Positions 33,245 through 42,000 are shown, counted from the stretch's first letter. The stretch: 64,000 nucleotides of DNA from JBKBRC01 sp046292345 (GCA_046292345.1 JBKBRC010000006.1:25130-89129); one strand, 5' to 3'. Translations and numbers: made by a program. The notes: a model not told the origin generated them from the letters alone.

Positions 33245-34674
33245 AGCGTCTTCAGCTCAGCCGCGATCGCCTTGAGCGAGTCCTTGGCGTCGCCGAAGAG
33301 CATCTGCGTGTTCGGCTTGTAGAAGAGCGGGTTCTCGATGCCCGCGTAGCCGGCCCGCATGGAGCGTTTGAGCACGATTGTCTGCTGCGCCTCGTCCACG
33401 TTGAGCACGGGCATGCCGTAGATGGGGCTCTGCGGATCCTCTCGCGCGCCCGGGTTGACGACGTCGTTGGCGCCGACGACGAGCACGACGTCCACCTGCG
33501 GGAACTCCGGGTTGATCTCGTCCATCTCGATGAGCTGCTCGTAGGGCACGTTGGCCTCGGCGAGCAGGACGTTCATATGCCCCGGCATGCGCCCCGCAAC
33601 GGGATGGATCGCGTAGCTGACCTCGACGCCCTCGCGCGCGAGCAGGTCGGCCAGTTCGCGGACCTCGTGCTGCGCCTGGGCCACGGCGAGGCCATAGCCG
33701 GGCACGATCACGACCCGCTGCGCGTAGGCCATGAGCACGGCCGCGTCGTCGGGCGTCGTGGCGCGCACCGGCGGCGCGTCGGCCGCGGCCGCGCTGGCGG
33801 TTGCGGTGCCGTCCGTCCCGAAGCCGCCCAGGAGCACGTTGGCGAGTGAGCGGTTCATCGCCTCGCACATGATGCGCGTCAGGATCATGCCGCTCGCGCC
33901 GACGAGCGCGCCCGAGATCACGAGCGCGTAGTTGCCGAGCACGAAGCCCGCCGCCGCCGCCGCCAGGCCGGAGTAGGCGTTCAGGAGCGCGACCACGACC
34001 GGCATGTCCGCCCCGCCGATGGGCAGCACGAGCAGCACGCCGAGCACGAGCGCCGAGAGCGCGAGCGCGGCGAGCGCGTACACGGCCGGCTCGGGGGCGA
34101 GCGGCAGGTGCGGCCCGGCGAGCGTCAGCATGCCGAGCGCGCCAAGCGCCATCAGGCCCATCGCGACTGAGAACAGGCGCAGGCCGAGAAAGCCGCCGCT
34201 CGTGATGGACCCGCGCAGCTTGCCGAACGCCACGAACGAGCCTGTCAGCGTGACGCTGCCGATCAGCACCGAGAGCCCGATCACGAGGCTGTCGACCGGG
34301 GGAATGACCCGCGAGGCCACGCCGGGGCCGACGTAGCGCAGCACCTCGGCCGCCGCCACGAGGGCCGAGGCCGCGCCGCCGAAGCCGTTGAAGGCCGCCA
34401 CGAGTTCGGGCATCTGCGTCATGGGCGTCCGCCGCGCCAGCAGCACGCCGATGGCACCGCCGGCGAGCAGCCCGGCCAGCACCTCGAGCGGGTTGAGCAC
34501 GCGCGCCGAGAGCAGCGCCGCCCCGACGGCGATGAGCATCCCGGCCGCGGCGAGGCGGTTGCCGGCGCGGGCCGTGCGCGGCGAGGCGAGCCGCTTGAGC
34601 CCGACGATAAACAGGGACGCCGCGAGCAAGTACGCGAGCGTCGTCAGCGTAGCGCCGAGAGGCGAGGGGCTCAT
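33232..34674 (-). CDS. pntB: NAD(P) transhydrogenase subunit beta
   Basis: 480 residues; the start at 34674 (MSPSPLGATLTTLAYLLAASLF) is the one produced by the downstream copy of a 23-bp duplication, and 34713 is a less likely alternative. Domain II (about nine membrane helices, to residue 280) is followed by the NADP-binding domain III with VVIVPGYGLAVAQAQHEVREL, VSYAIHPVAGRMPGHMNVLLAEA, LVVGANDVVNPGAREDP and IENPLFYKPNTQMLFGDAK. It couples hydride transfer between NADH and NADP+ to proton flow. Last gene of pntAA-pntAB-pntB. Confidence 0.95.
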   Translation of the reverse strand: MSPSPLGATLTTLAYLLAASLFIVGLKRLASPRTARAGNRLAAAGMLIAVGAALLSARVLNPLEVLAGLLAGGAIGVLLARRTPMTQMPELVAAFNGFGGAASALVAAAEVLRYVGPGVASRVIPPVDSLVIGLSVLIGSVTLTGSFVAFGKLRGSITSGGFLGLRLFSVAMGLMALGALGMLTLAGPHLPLAPEPAVYALAALALSALVLGVLLVLPIGGADMPVVVALLNAYSGLAAAAAGFVLGNYALVISGALVGASGMILTRIMCEAMNRSLANVLLGGFGTDGTATASAAAADAPPVRATTPDDAAVLMAYAQRVVIVPGYGLAVAQAQHEVRELADLLAREGVEVSYAIHPVAGRMPGHMNVLLAEANVPYEQLIEMDEINPEFPQVDVVLVVGANDVVNPGAREDPQSPIYGMPVLNVDEAQQTIVLKRSMRAGYAGIENPLFYKPNTQMLFGDAKDSLKAIAAELKTLQAA

Positions 34675-34707
34675 GGGCGTTCGGGCGAGGGGCTCATGGG
34701 CGTTCGG
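34662..34707 (-). repeat. 23-bp perfect duplication of the pntAB/pntB ATGA junction
   Basis: Two identical 23-bp units (34662-34684 and 34685-34707) with core ggggctcatgggcgttcgg. Each contains the tcat (ATGA on the minus strand). One copy supplies the pntAB stop (34696-34694), the other the pntB start (34674-34672), so an original overlap has been split. Confidence 0.93.
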
Positions 34708-34993
34708 GCGCACCGTCGCGGGCGCGCGGCTTGAACATCTCGAGCATGCGGTCGGTCACGAGGAAGCCGCCGACGACGTTGATCGTCGCGAGCACGAGCG
34801 CGAGCACGCCGATCCACTTGCCCCACGGCGCCCCGACGGTCCCGGCCACGACGAGCGCCCCGACGATGGTGATACCGCTGATCGCATTGGAGCCGGACAT
34901 GAGCGGCGTGTGCAGCGTGGCCGGGACTTTCGAGATCACCTCGATGCCGACAAAGGCCGCGAGCACGAATACGACGAAGAGCGAGATGGACAC
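34694..34993 (-). CDS. pntAB: NAD(P) transhydrogenase subunit alpha part 2 (membrane)
   Basis: 99 residues with three membrane helices (SISLFVVFVLAAFVGIEVI; SGITIVGALVVAGTVG; WIGVLALVLATINVVGGFLVTDRML), matching the split-alpha form of transhydrogenase in which the C-terminal membrane part of PntA is separate. HTPLMSGSNAISGI is the family signature. It lies 51 bp after pntAA, which includes a stop-codon array, and its stop is in the 23-bp duplication before pntB. Confidence 0.95.
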   Translation of the reverse strand: MSISLFVVFVLAAFVGIEVISKVPATLHTPLMSGSNAISGITIVGALVVAGTVGAPWGKWIGVLALVLATINVVGGFLVTDRMLEMFKPRARDGAPERP

Positions 34994-35018
34994 GGCGGCT
35001 TCCGGGTAAAGCGGGGGA

Positions 35019-35054
35019 GGCTAGAGCGCCGGCTAGAGCGCCGGCTAGAGTGCC
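35019..35054 (-). repeat. 12-bp array with three in-frame stop codons
   Basis: ggctagagcgcc twice and ggctagagtgcc once. On the minus strand pntAA reads Pro-Ala-Leu-stop three times, TAG at 35047, 35035 and 35023. Confidence 0.95.
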
Positions 35055-36190
35055 GGCTCGAGCAGGCGCGGGTGGACGATGGCCCCGCCGTGCGCGACGA
35101 CGGTGGCGCCGAGAATCTCGTCGGAGAGGTCGAGCGCGAGCGGGCCGTCGGCGGCAAGGGCATCGCCGAGCGTGTCGAGCACAAGTGCCACGAGCGTGCG
35201 CGCGTACATCTCGCTCGCGTGCTGCGGCATGGCGGCGGGCAGGTTCGTCGGCCCGGCGACGGTCACGCCCTCGGCGACGACGGTCTCGCCGGGCACCGTA
35301 GCCTCGCAGTTGCCGCCGCCGGGCGCGGCGAGGTCCACCAGGACCGAGCCCGGCTTCATGCCGGCCAGGCCGGCGCGCGTGACGAGGCGGGGCGCCGGGC
35401 GCCCGGGCACAAGCGCTGTCGCGATGACGACGTCGTAGGCCGGCAGGTGCGTCGCGAGCGCCTCGACCTGCCGGGCCTGCTGCTCGGCGGCGAGCGCGCG
35501 CGCGTAGCCGCCCGCGTCCTCGGCGTCGCCGGTCTCGAGGTCGAGCTCGACGAACGCGGCGCCGACGCTCTCGACCTGCTCGCGCGCGGCGGCGCGCACG
35601 TCGTAGGCGGCCGTGACGGCGCCGAGCCGCCGGGCCGTCGCGAGTGCCTGCAGGCCGGCCACGCCGGCGCCAAGCACGAGCACGCGCGCCGGGCGGACGG
35701 TCCCGGCGGCGGTCGTAAGCAGCGGGAAGAAGCGCGGCAGCAGGTCGGCGGCCAGCAGGGCGGCCTTGTAGCCGGCGACGGTGCTCATGGCCGAGAGTGC
35801 GTCCATCTTCTGCGCGCGCGTCGTGCGCGGGACGAGCTCCATCGCGAGCGCGGTCGCCCCCGCGGCGGCGTAGCGCTCGGCCGCGGCGCGGTCGTCGAGC
35901 GGCCGCAGCAGGCCGACCACGAGCGCGCCGCGCCGGAGCGCCGGCAGGTCCGCCTCCGGCAGCCCCTGCACGGTCAGCACGACGTCCGCGGCGAGCGCTT
36001 CGGCGCGGCCGACGACGGCGCAGCCGGCCGCGGCGTAGGCCTCGTCGAGCAAACCGGCCGCAATCCCGGCCCCGGTCTCGACGCGTACCGCGGGGCCGCT
36101 GCGCAGCAGGCGCCGCGCGGCGTCGGGCGTGAGCGCGACGCGGCGCTCACCGGGGGCGGTTTCGGCGACGACTCCGACGGAGAGCGGCAT
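35045..36190 (-). CDS. pntAA: NAD(P) transhydrogenase subunit alpha part 1 (NAD-binding)
   Basis: 381 residues: the soluble NAD(H)-binding domain I. Motifs: ETAPGERRVALTP, VGLLRPLDDR, LVPRTTRAQKMDALSAMSTVAGYKA (the conserved RxSRAQxMDxLSSxxxxAGYxA segment), VLVLGAGVAGLQA, TALVPGRPAPRLVT and MKPGSVLVDLAAPGGGNCE. It starts the pnt operon from its own promoter (36218-36246), downstream of serC. Its stop codon is the first of three in-frame stops. Confidence 0.95.
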   Translation of the reverse strand: MPLSVGVVAETAPGERRVALTPDAARRLLRSGPAVRVETGAGIAAGLLDEAYAAAGCAVVGRAEALAADVVLTVQGLPEADLPALRRGALVVGLLRPLDDRAAAERYAAAGATALAMELVPRTTRAQKMDALSAMSTVAGYKAALLAADLLPRFFPLLTTAAGTVRPARVLVLGAGVAGLQALATARRLGAVTAAYDVRAAAREQVESVGAAFVELDLETGDAEDAGGYARALAAEQQARQVEALATHLPAYDVVIATALVPGRPAPRLVTRAGLAGMKPGSVLVDLAAPGGGNCEATVPGETVVAEGVTVAGPTNLPAAMPQHASEMYARTLVALVLDTLGDALAADGPLALDLSDEILGATVVAHGGAIVHPRLLEPAL

Positions 36191-36217
36191 GGGGTCCGAA
36201 AAAGCAGGCGCGTCTGC

Positions 36218-36246
36218 TATCTACGCACGCTTCTCCAAACCTGCAA
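36218..36246 (-). promoter_or_regulatory. Promoter of the pnt operon
   Basis: Minus strand TTGCAG (36246-36241), 17-nt spacer, TAGATA (36223-36218), 28 bp before the pntAA start and just past the serC stop. Confidence 0.55.
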
Positions 36247-36259
36247 CGCCGACCGGCGC

Positions 36260-37372
36260 TCAGCCATTGGCCGCCTCGAATCGCCGCATGAAGTCCACGA
36301 GGGCCTCGACGCTCTCGCGCCCGATGGCGTTGTAGATCGAGGCCCGGATGCCGCCGACGGAGCGGTGGCCTTTGAGCGCGAGCAGCCCCTCCGCCTTTGC
36401 CTCCTTCACGAAGCGCTCTTCGAGGCTCTCGGAGGGCAGGCGGAAGCAGACGTTCATCTTGGAGCGCGAGTCCGCCCGGGCCGTGGGGCGGTAGAAATCC
36501 GTCGCGTCGAGCGCGTCGTAGAGGAGGGCCGCCTTCTCGTCGTTGCGCGCGGCCATGCCCTTGAGGCCGCCGTTGCGCTCGATCCACGCGAGCACCTTGT
36601 CGATGACGTACACCGCGAAGACCGGCGGCGTGTTGTACATCGTCCCGACGTGGCTGCCGTAATCGAGCATGGCCGGGAGATCGTCTTTCTTGGTGGCCAG
36701 GAAGTCCTCACGGATGAGGACGGCCGTGGCGCCGGCCGGGCCGATGTTCTTCTGCGCGCCGGCGTAGATGAGGCCGTAGCGCCCGGTCGCAATAGGCCGG
36801 CTCAGGAAGTCCGACGACATATCGCACACAAGCGGCACGTTTGCCTCGGGCTCGTGGGCGTACTGCGTGCCAAAGATGGTGTTGTTGCTCGTGAAGTGCA
36901 GGTAGGCCGCGTCGTCGCGGAGCGCGCGCGCCTCGGGACCGGGGATGTAGTTGTAGTTGGCCTCCTTGCTCGAGGCGGCCACGTTCACGCCGCCCACACG
37001 CCGCGCTTCCTTGATGGCCTTGGCCGACCAGGTGCCGGTATCGAGGTAGTCCGCCGAGGCGTCCGGGCGGAGGAAGTTGAGCGGCACCTGGTAGAACTGC
37101 ATCGAGGCGCCGCCCTGGAGGAACATCCCCTGCCAGTCGTCGCCGAGGCCGAGCAGCGCCTTCATGCGTGCGAGCGCGCGCTCCCAGATCTCGTCGAACG
37201 CGGCCGAGCGGTGGCTGATCTCCATTACGGACGCGCCGACGCCGTCGTAGACGGGCAGCTCGTCGCGCACCTCGAGCAGCACTTCTTCGGGGAGTGCGCC
37301 AGGGCCGGCGGAGAAGTTGTGCTGGCGCTGCGACGTGCCGGCGGCGGAGCGGTACTCGACGGGCTGCATCAT
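36260..37372 (-). CDS. serC: Phosphoserine aminotransferase
   Basis: 370 residues from ATG 37372 (MMQPVEYRSA...QRQHNFSAGPGALPEEVL). SerC converts 3-phosphohydroxypyruvate and glutamate to phosphoserine; PLP binds the Lys of YAGAQKNIGPAG. Other signatures: MEISHRSAAFDEI, FLQGGASMQFYQVPLNFL, SSDFLSRPI, YNTPPVFAVYV and LKGHRSVGGIRASIYNA. A longer reading to 37975 overlaps the lipoprotein gene and lacks family support. serA lies four genes upstream in the same direction, so the first two steps of serine synthesis are in one directon. Confidence 0.97.
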   Translation of the reverse strand: MMQPVEYRSAAGTSQRQHNFSAGPGALPEEVLLEVRDELPVYDGVGASVMEISHRSAAFDEIWERALARMKALLGLGDDWQGMFLQGGASMQFYQVPLNFLRPDASADYLDTGTWSAKAIKEARRVGGVNVAASSKEANYNYIPGPEARALRDDAAYLHFTSNNTIFGTQYAHEPEANVPLVCDMSSDFLSRPIATGRYGLIYAGAQKNIGPAGATAVLIREDFLATKKDDLPAMLDYGSHVGTMYNTPPVFAVYVIDKVLAWIERNGGLKGMAARNDEKAALLYDALDATDFYRPTARADSRSKMNVCFRLPSESLEERFVKEAKAEGLLALKGHRSVGGIRASIYNAIGRESVEALVDFMRRFEAANG

Positions 37373-37445
37373 GACGGGCGGGCGAAGATCCGGGGGGAGG
37401 GTCGGGGAACAGGTCGGCAAGCTAGCCGCGCGCGCGGGGGGCGCG

Positions 37446-38009
37446 CTACTCGCAGCCGCGGCGGCGCGTATCGGTAATGTTGAGGATGCGCCAGCGGCCC
37501 TCTGAGAGCACGAGCTGCATCGCGTTGACGCCGCAGTGCGCGAAGCGGTCGCCGACGTAGAACCGGTAGGGCATCCATGCGGTCGCAAGCCCGTCGTCGG
37601 CGCGCACCTCGACGAGGCCGACGCGCTCGTCGAGCACCTCCGCTGCGGAGCCGACCGACGCCAGGAACGCCTCGAGGCTCGTCTCGGTGAGGCGGTGCGT
37701 GTCCGGCGGCTCCTGCCCGGTCCGCACGACCGTATGCAGGCGCATGGCGGGGTGAAAGAGCGCGCGCAGGGCCGTCGTGTCGCGCGCGCGCAGGGCATCG
37801 AAGAGCTCCGCGACGGTGGCGCGGACACTCTGCACAGGGTAGGCGAGCGGACGCGCGAGGGCCTCCTCGGGCGTGATTGCGGGCGTCTCGCTCGCCGTGC
37901 TCGTCGGGCGGGCCTGCACGCCTCCTGCCGCGGTGCACCCGGCTGCAGAGAGCGCGCCGGCCAGAACGACGGCAAGCACGGGCGGCATCCGAAGCGTGGT
38001 CGTGCGCAT
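37446..38009 (-). CDS. NTF2-like (SnoaL-type) lipoprotein
   Basis: 187 residues from ATG 38009. Signal peptide with lipobox (LSAAGC) and a Thr/Ala-rich linker. The mature domain, SVRATVAELFDALRARDTTALRALFHPAMRLH ... YRFYVGDRFAHCGVNAMQLVLSEGRWRILNITDTRR, has the alpha+beta cone pattern of nuclear-transport-factor-2-like proteins, here without a known catalytic site. It lies between a DUF1990 gene and serC; function unknown. Confidence 0.75.
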   Translation of the reverse strand: MRTTTLRMPPVLAVVLAGALSAAGCTAAGGVQARPTSTASETPAITPEEALARPLAYPVQSVRATVAELFDALRARDTTALRALFHPAMRLHTVVRTGQEPPDTHRLTETSLEAFLASVGSAAEVLDERVGLVEVRADDGLATAWMPYRFYVGDRFAHCGVNAMQLVLSEGRWRILNITDTRRRGCE

Positions 38010-38052
38010 GGTGGGTCCGCGCGCGGGGCGTGTGCGGGTCGGGGGGTGTAAC

Positions 38053-38763
38053 CTACGACGCCTGCGCGGCTGCCTCCGGCGACGCCTCGCCTGCCGGGGC
38101 CACGGGCACGGTCTCGCGCGGCGCCGGCACCTCACCCGCGCGCCGCGCCTCGAGCTCCTCGCGCACGAACCGCTGCATGCGCGCCATCGCCGTGCGCGCA
38201 AACCGGCGCTGCAGGTGACGCCCGAACAGGCGGAAGCCGAGCCGGTAGAACGGGTTGCGGATGCGGTCGGGCTGCGAGTAGGCGTGCGCGCGGAACGCGA
38301 CCGCACCCGTAGCCTCGCGCTTGGCCACCTCGAACGTGATCTCGCCGCGCTCGAAGTGTCCTTCGAGCGTGCGGTAGCCGTAGCCCCAGACGTGCTCCCG
38401 CGCCTCCCCCACGCCGCGCAGTTCCTCGATCTCTTCGGTCAGGCGCACGCCGAACCAGAACGTAAACCCCAGGAAGCGCGCCCGGAGCAGCATCGGGCGG
38501 CCGGAGAGCGGCTCGTCCGGGACGAAGATGCCCGTGACGAGGCGTGGGTCCGGGAAGGCGTAGTCGCGCATGAGCCGGCGGGCGATGGCGAACGAGCCGT
38601 GCGCGAGCGGCGGGCCGGGAGGCTCGGGCGGCAGATCGGCAGCGTAGTCGTCGAGGTGCCAGCCGGCCTGCTCGGTGTAGGCGTGCCGGAGCTCCGGGTC
38701 GAAGTTGTAGGGCGCCGTGCGGAGCGCGTCGAGGCGCTTGCGGTGGCGTTGCCAGTCGTTCAT
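38053..38763 (-). CDS. DUF1990-like protein (first of two)
   Basis: 236 residues (MNDWQRHRKRLDALRTAPYNFDPE). The C-terminal part WGYGYRTLEGHFERGEITFEVAKREATGAVAFRAHAYSQPDRIRNPFYRLGFRLFGRHLQRRFARTAMARMQRFV fits the DUF1990 family: a SRPBCC-like fold with the conserved YGTLxGHxxxGEExF and the final helix. No signal peptide. Activity unknown. It is followed by the NTF2-like lipoprotein and preceded 67 bp upstream by a related gene. Confidence 0.72.
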   Translation of the reverse strand: MNDWQRHRKRLDALRTAPYNFDPELRHAYTEQAGWHLDDYAADLPPEPPGPPLAHGSFAIARRLMRDYAFPDPRLVTGIFVPDEPLSGRPMLLRARFLGFTFWFGVRLTEEIEELRGVGEAREHVWGYGYRTLEGHFERGEITFEVAKREATGAVAFRAHAYSQPDRIRNPFYRLGFRLFGRHLQRRFARTAMARMQRFVREELEARRAGEVPAPRETVPVAPAGEASPEAAAQAS

Positions 38764-38830
38764 CGCCGGGCGTGGGCGCGGGGGTAGGGCGAACGCGCGG
38801 GCGGGCGCCGGGTGCCGCATGCGTGCGCGC

Positions 38831-39526
38831 TCAGGCAGCGGCGCGCTCGGTGAGCACCTCCACTTCCCCGCGGACGGTCCCGCCGGAGGCCTCGGCCGCG
38901 CGCATGCAGAAGAACGTCCACATGGCCTGCTGCGCCGCCTGCGCCAGCGGCAGCTTGTCGTAGACGAGGTCTACGAGCGCGTCGCGGCTGCGCGCGTACG
39001 ACTCGATCGTGAACACGAGCGCGCCCGAGCCCTCCTCGGTCGTGGCCGCGAACCGGATCTGCCCCGCCTCCATGTGCCCCTCGAGCGTGGCGAAAGCGAA
39101 GGCGGCCGGGCCGGCTTCGAGCACGCGGACGGGCCCGTCCCACGGCGAGTTGATGCGGACGACGAACTCGTCGCCGGCGGCAAGGCCGCCCGGCGCGCCG
39201 CGCGTCTTCTCGAACACGGCCAGCTCGGCCGGCACGAACGCCTGGATGTCGGCCCTGACGGCCTGCATGAGGGCCTCCGGCGCCAGGCGCGGCGCGTCGG
39301 CCACGACGCGGTAGCGGCGGTGGAAGTAGGGGCCGCGGCCATCGCGGACGTGCTGGACCGGCGCGCGGCCGGGCTCGTCGGGCGCCTCCTCGGGCACGCG
39401 CACGAACGGCACGTCGCGGCGGTGGGAGCGGACGCGGTAGCCCCATCGCGCCCAGAGCCACGCCGCGGCGGCCGCCCCGGCGGCGGCGGTCCAGGGCAGA
39501 AGGGTGACAAGAGGGCGGGCCGGCAT
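38831..39526 (-). CDS. Membrane-anchored DUF1990-like protein (second of two)
   Basis: 231 residues from 39526 (MPARPLVTLLPWTAAAGAAAAAWLWARWG), one N-terminal membrane helix. An 18-bp duplication copies the start codon, so an in-frame ATG at 39544 would add MPPPSR. The body (HRRYRVVADAPRLAPEALMQAV, WDGPVRVLEAGPAAFAFATLEGHMEAGQIRF, LVYDKLPLAQAAQQAMWTFFC) matches the DUF1990 pattern around ATLEGHxExGxIxF. Related to its neighbour at 38053, but diverged and membrane-tethered. Confidence 0.68.
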   Translation of the reverse strand: MPARPLVTLLPWTAAAGAAAAAWLWARWGYRVRSHRRDVPFVRVPEEAPDEPGRAPVQHVRDGRGPYFHRRYRVVADAPRLAPEALMQAVRADIQAFVPAELAVFEKTRGAPGGLAAGDEFVVRINSPWDGPVRVLEAGPAAFAFATLEGHMEAGQIRFAATTEEGSGALVFTIESYARSRDALVDLVYDKLPLAQAAQQAMWTFFCMRAAEASGGTVRGEVEVLTERAAA

Positions 39527-39557
39527 ACGAGACGGCGGCGGCATACGAGACGGCGGG
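39522..39557 (-). repeat. 18-bp duplication of a start codon
   Basis: ggcatacgagacggcggc and ggcatacgagacggcggg in tandem. On the minus strand both copies give an in-frame ATG for the gene ending at 38831. Confidence 0.93.
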
Positions 39558-39570
39558 AGGCGCGGCGGAG

Positions 39571-40773
39571 TCAGAGCGCGAGCACGGACGCCGCGAGCAC
39601 GTCCGGCAGGCGCTCGATGGCGTCGAGCACGTCGTCGTCGGGCTCGCCGTCGAAGCGGAGGCGAGCGCAGGCGGCCTCGGCGCCGGCGAAGACGAGGTTC
39701 TCCATCTCCTGCACGTTCCAGCCGGCCTGCCGCACGAGGTCGAGCACGGCCGCAAGCACGCCGACCCGGTCGAGGTGGCGCACGGTGAGCAGGTGCGTGG
39801 CCGGCGTCTGCCGCGCCAGGTTGACGTCGTTCTCGACGCGCCCCGTCTCGGCATAGACAAGCAAGAGGCGCGTCGCCTCGGCGCCGATGGCCTCGGTCGC
39901 CTCGTCGGTCGAGGCGCCGATGTGGTGCGTGACGTAGAAGTAGGGGTGCTGCGCAAGCGGATGCGCGAACGCGCCCGTCTTGGCCTGCGGCTCGCCCGCG
40001 GGCACGTCTGTCGCCACGCGCAGGCCCTTCTCGTCCAGGGCGCGGGCCATGGCCGCCTCGTCCACGCACGCGTCGCGGGCCGTATTGACGAAGTAGGCGC
40101 CGGGGCGCATGGCGGCGAAGAAGGCCTCGCCGCAGAGGCCGCGCGTCTGCGGCGTCGAGGCCACGTGCACGCTCACGACGTCGGCCGCGCGCGCGACGTC
40201 CTCGGGCGTGGCTGCGTACGCGACGCCGAGCGCCTCGGCAGCCTCGGGTGTGAGCGAGCGGCTCCACGCGACGACGGGCATGCCGAACGCGCGCGCGCGC
40301 GCGACCATTTCCCGTCCGATGCTGCCGAGCCCGAGTAGCCCGAGCGTGCGCCCGCGCAGGCCGCGCGCCTTCGAGAAGCCGGCCTTGTCCCAGCGGCCGG
40401 CGCGCGCCTCGGCCACGTTGTCCGGGATGCGGCGGTCGAGCGCGAGGATGAGGCCGAAGGCCAGCTCGGCCACGGCGGCGGCATTTTTGCCGGGGCAGTT
40501 GGCGACGAAGATCCCCCGCCGCGAGGCGTGCTCGACATCGATGGTGTCTACGCCGGCGCCGGCGCGGACGACGAGCTCGAGGCGGCGCGAGGCGTCAAGG
40601 TCGGCGGCGGTGACGCGGGTCGAGCGCACGACGAGCGCGTGCGGGGCGTGCTCGGCGAGTGCGGCCGTCAACTCAGCGCCGGAGAGCTTGGGGGCATAGA
40701 CGACGGCGTGGCCGGCCTCGCGGAGCGCGTCCTGCGCCTCGGCGCTGAACGCATCGGCGATAAGAATGGTCAT
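39571..40773 (-). CDS. serA: D-3-phosphoglycerate dehydrogenase
   Basis: 400 residues, about E. coli SerA length. Oxidises 3-phosphoglycerate to 3-phosphohydroxypyruvate with NAD+. Seen: ELVVRAGAGVDTIDVEHASRRGI, the Rossmann GLLGLGSIGREMV, VSVHVASTPQTRGL and the catalytic His in YVTHHIGASTDEA; a C-terminal ACT domain (HLLTVRHLDRVGVLAAVLDLVRQAGWNVQEMENLVF) probably gives feedback or serine binding. It is preceded 25 bp upstream by the DUF1015 gene. Confidence 0.96.
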   Translation of the reverse strand: MTILIADAFSAEAQDALREAGHAVVYAPKLSGAELTAALAEHAPHALVVRSTRVTAADLDASRRLELVVRAGAGVDTIDVEHASRRGIFVANCPGKNAAAVAELAFGLILALDRRIPDNVAEARAGRWDKAGFSKARGLRGRTLGLLGLGSIGREMVARARAFGMPVVAWSRSLTPEAAEALGVAYAATPEDVARAADVVSVHVASTPQTRGLCGEAFFAAMRPGAYFVNTARDACVDEAAMARALDEKGLRVATDVPAGEPQAKTGAFAHPLAQHPYFYVTHHIGASTDEATEAIGAEATRLLLVYAETGRVENDVNLARQTPATHLLTVRHLDRVGVLAAVLDLVRQAGWNVQEMENLVFAGAEAACARLRFDGEPDDDVLDAIERLPDVLAASVLAL

Positions 40774-40797
40774 CAGCGGACAGGGGGGAGAGGCGTC

Positions 40798-42000
40798 TCA
40801 GAAGCGGTGCACGAGCAGGCCGCTGCGCAGCTTGGGCTCGAACCAGGTAGACTTGGGCGGCATCAGTTCCCCGGCGTCCGAGACGTCGAGCAGTTCTTCG
40901 GGGCTCGTGGGGTACATCGAGAACGCCACGTCGGCCTCGCCCGCGTCCACGAGGCGCTCGAGCTCTTCAGTACCGCGGATGCCGCCCACGAAGGCGATGT
41001 TGGTATCGGTGCGCGGGTCCTTGATGCCGAGCATGGGCTCGAGGATGAACTCGGCGAGGCAGGCCACGTCGAGCGTGTCGGCCACGCCGTCGCGCTCGGT
41101 TTGCGGAAGCGTGAGCTGCATCCAGCCGTAATCCTCGCCGAGGTAGAACGCGACCACGCCCGGCTCCTCGGGCTCGGCAAAGAGCGCCTCCTCGACGTCG
41201 AAGCGGCGGCGGAGCTGCTCGAGGAACTTGACCTTCCCGACGGGCAGCTTGCGCACGACGCGGTTGTAGGCCATGATCTCCATCTGCTCCACCGGGAAGA
41301 GCACGCCCGGGAAGAACTGCGCGCCCTCGACGTCGGGCAGTTCGCGCGCGACGCGGCTGGCCGCGGCCGAGCGGTGGTGCCCGTCGGCGACGTAGAGCAC
41401 GTCCACGTCCCGAAAGGCCTCCGAGATGGCCTCCGCGTCGGCGATTCGCCAGAGGGTGTGCTGCACGTAGTCGCGCGCGCGGAAGTCGTAGAGCGGTTCC
41501 TGCTGCATGGCCGCCTCGACGGCCTCGTCGATGGCATCGAGCCCGCGGTAGGTGAGCATGACCGGCTCGGCGTGCGCGCGCTGCGTGAGGATGTGGCGCG
41601 TGCGGTCGTCCTCCTTGTCCGGGCGCGTGCGTTCGTGCTTGAGGATCACGTCGTCGTCGTACTCCCTGGCCGAGACGAGGCCGAAGATGCCCGTCTGCGC
41701 CCGGCCGTTCATGACGAGCCGGTAGACGTAGAGCGCGGGCTCGTCGTCCTGCACGAAGGCCTCGCTCTCGGCGAGCGCGCGCAGGTTCTCGGCACCGCGG
41801 GCGTAGACCTCGTCCGCGTGTTCGTCCGTGCCCGGCGGCAGGTCGATTTCGGGGCGCACCACGTGCAGGAACGAGTACGGGTTGCCGGCGGCGAGTTGCC
41901 GGGCTTCGTCGGACGAGACGACGTCGTAGGGGACGCAGGCGACGCGTTCGGCGTGGTCCGGGTGAGGACGCAGCGCGCGAAACGGGCGGACGGTTGCCAT
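40798..42000 (-). CDS. DUF1015 family protein
   Basis: 400 residues (MATVRPFRALRPHPDHAERVACVPYDVVSSDEARQLAAGNP). Conserved DUF1015 elements: FLHVVRPEID, YVYRLVMNGRAQTGIFGLVS, ILKHERTRPDKEDDRTRHI, LYVADGHHRSAAASRVA and MPPKSTWFEPKLRSGL. The DGHHR segment is a likely active-site element, and the family is often beside serA/serC in Bacteroidota. Activity is not established to my knowledge. First gene of the serine/transhydrogenase directon and divergent from the initiator tRNA. Confidence 0.9.
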   Translation of the reverse strand: MATVRPFRALRPHPDHAERVACVPYDVVSSDEARQLAAGNPYSFLHVVRPEIDLPPGTDEHADEVYARGAENLRALAESEAFVQDDEPALYVYRLVMNGRAQTGIFGLVSAREYDDDVILKHERTRPDKEDDRTRHILTQRAHAEPVMLTYRGLDAIDEAVEAAMQQEPLYDFRARDYVQHTLWRIADAEAISEAFRDVDVLYVADGHHRSAAASRVARELPDVEGAQFFPGVLFPVEQMEIMAYNRVVRKLPVGKVKFLEQLRRRFDVEEALFAEPEEPGVVAFYLGEDYGWMQLTLPQTERDGVADTLDVACLAEFILEPMLGIKDPRTDTNIAFVGGIRGTEELERLVDAGEADVAFSMYPTSPEELLDVSDAGELMPPKSTWFEPKLRSGLLVHRF

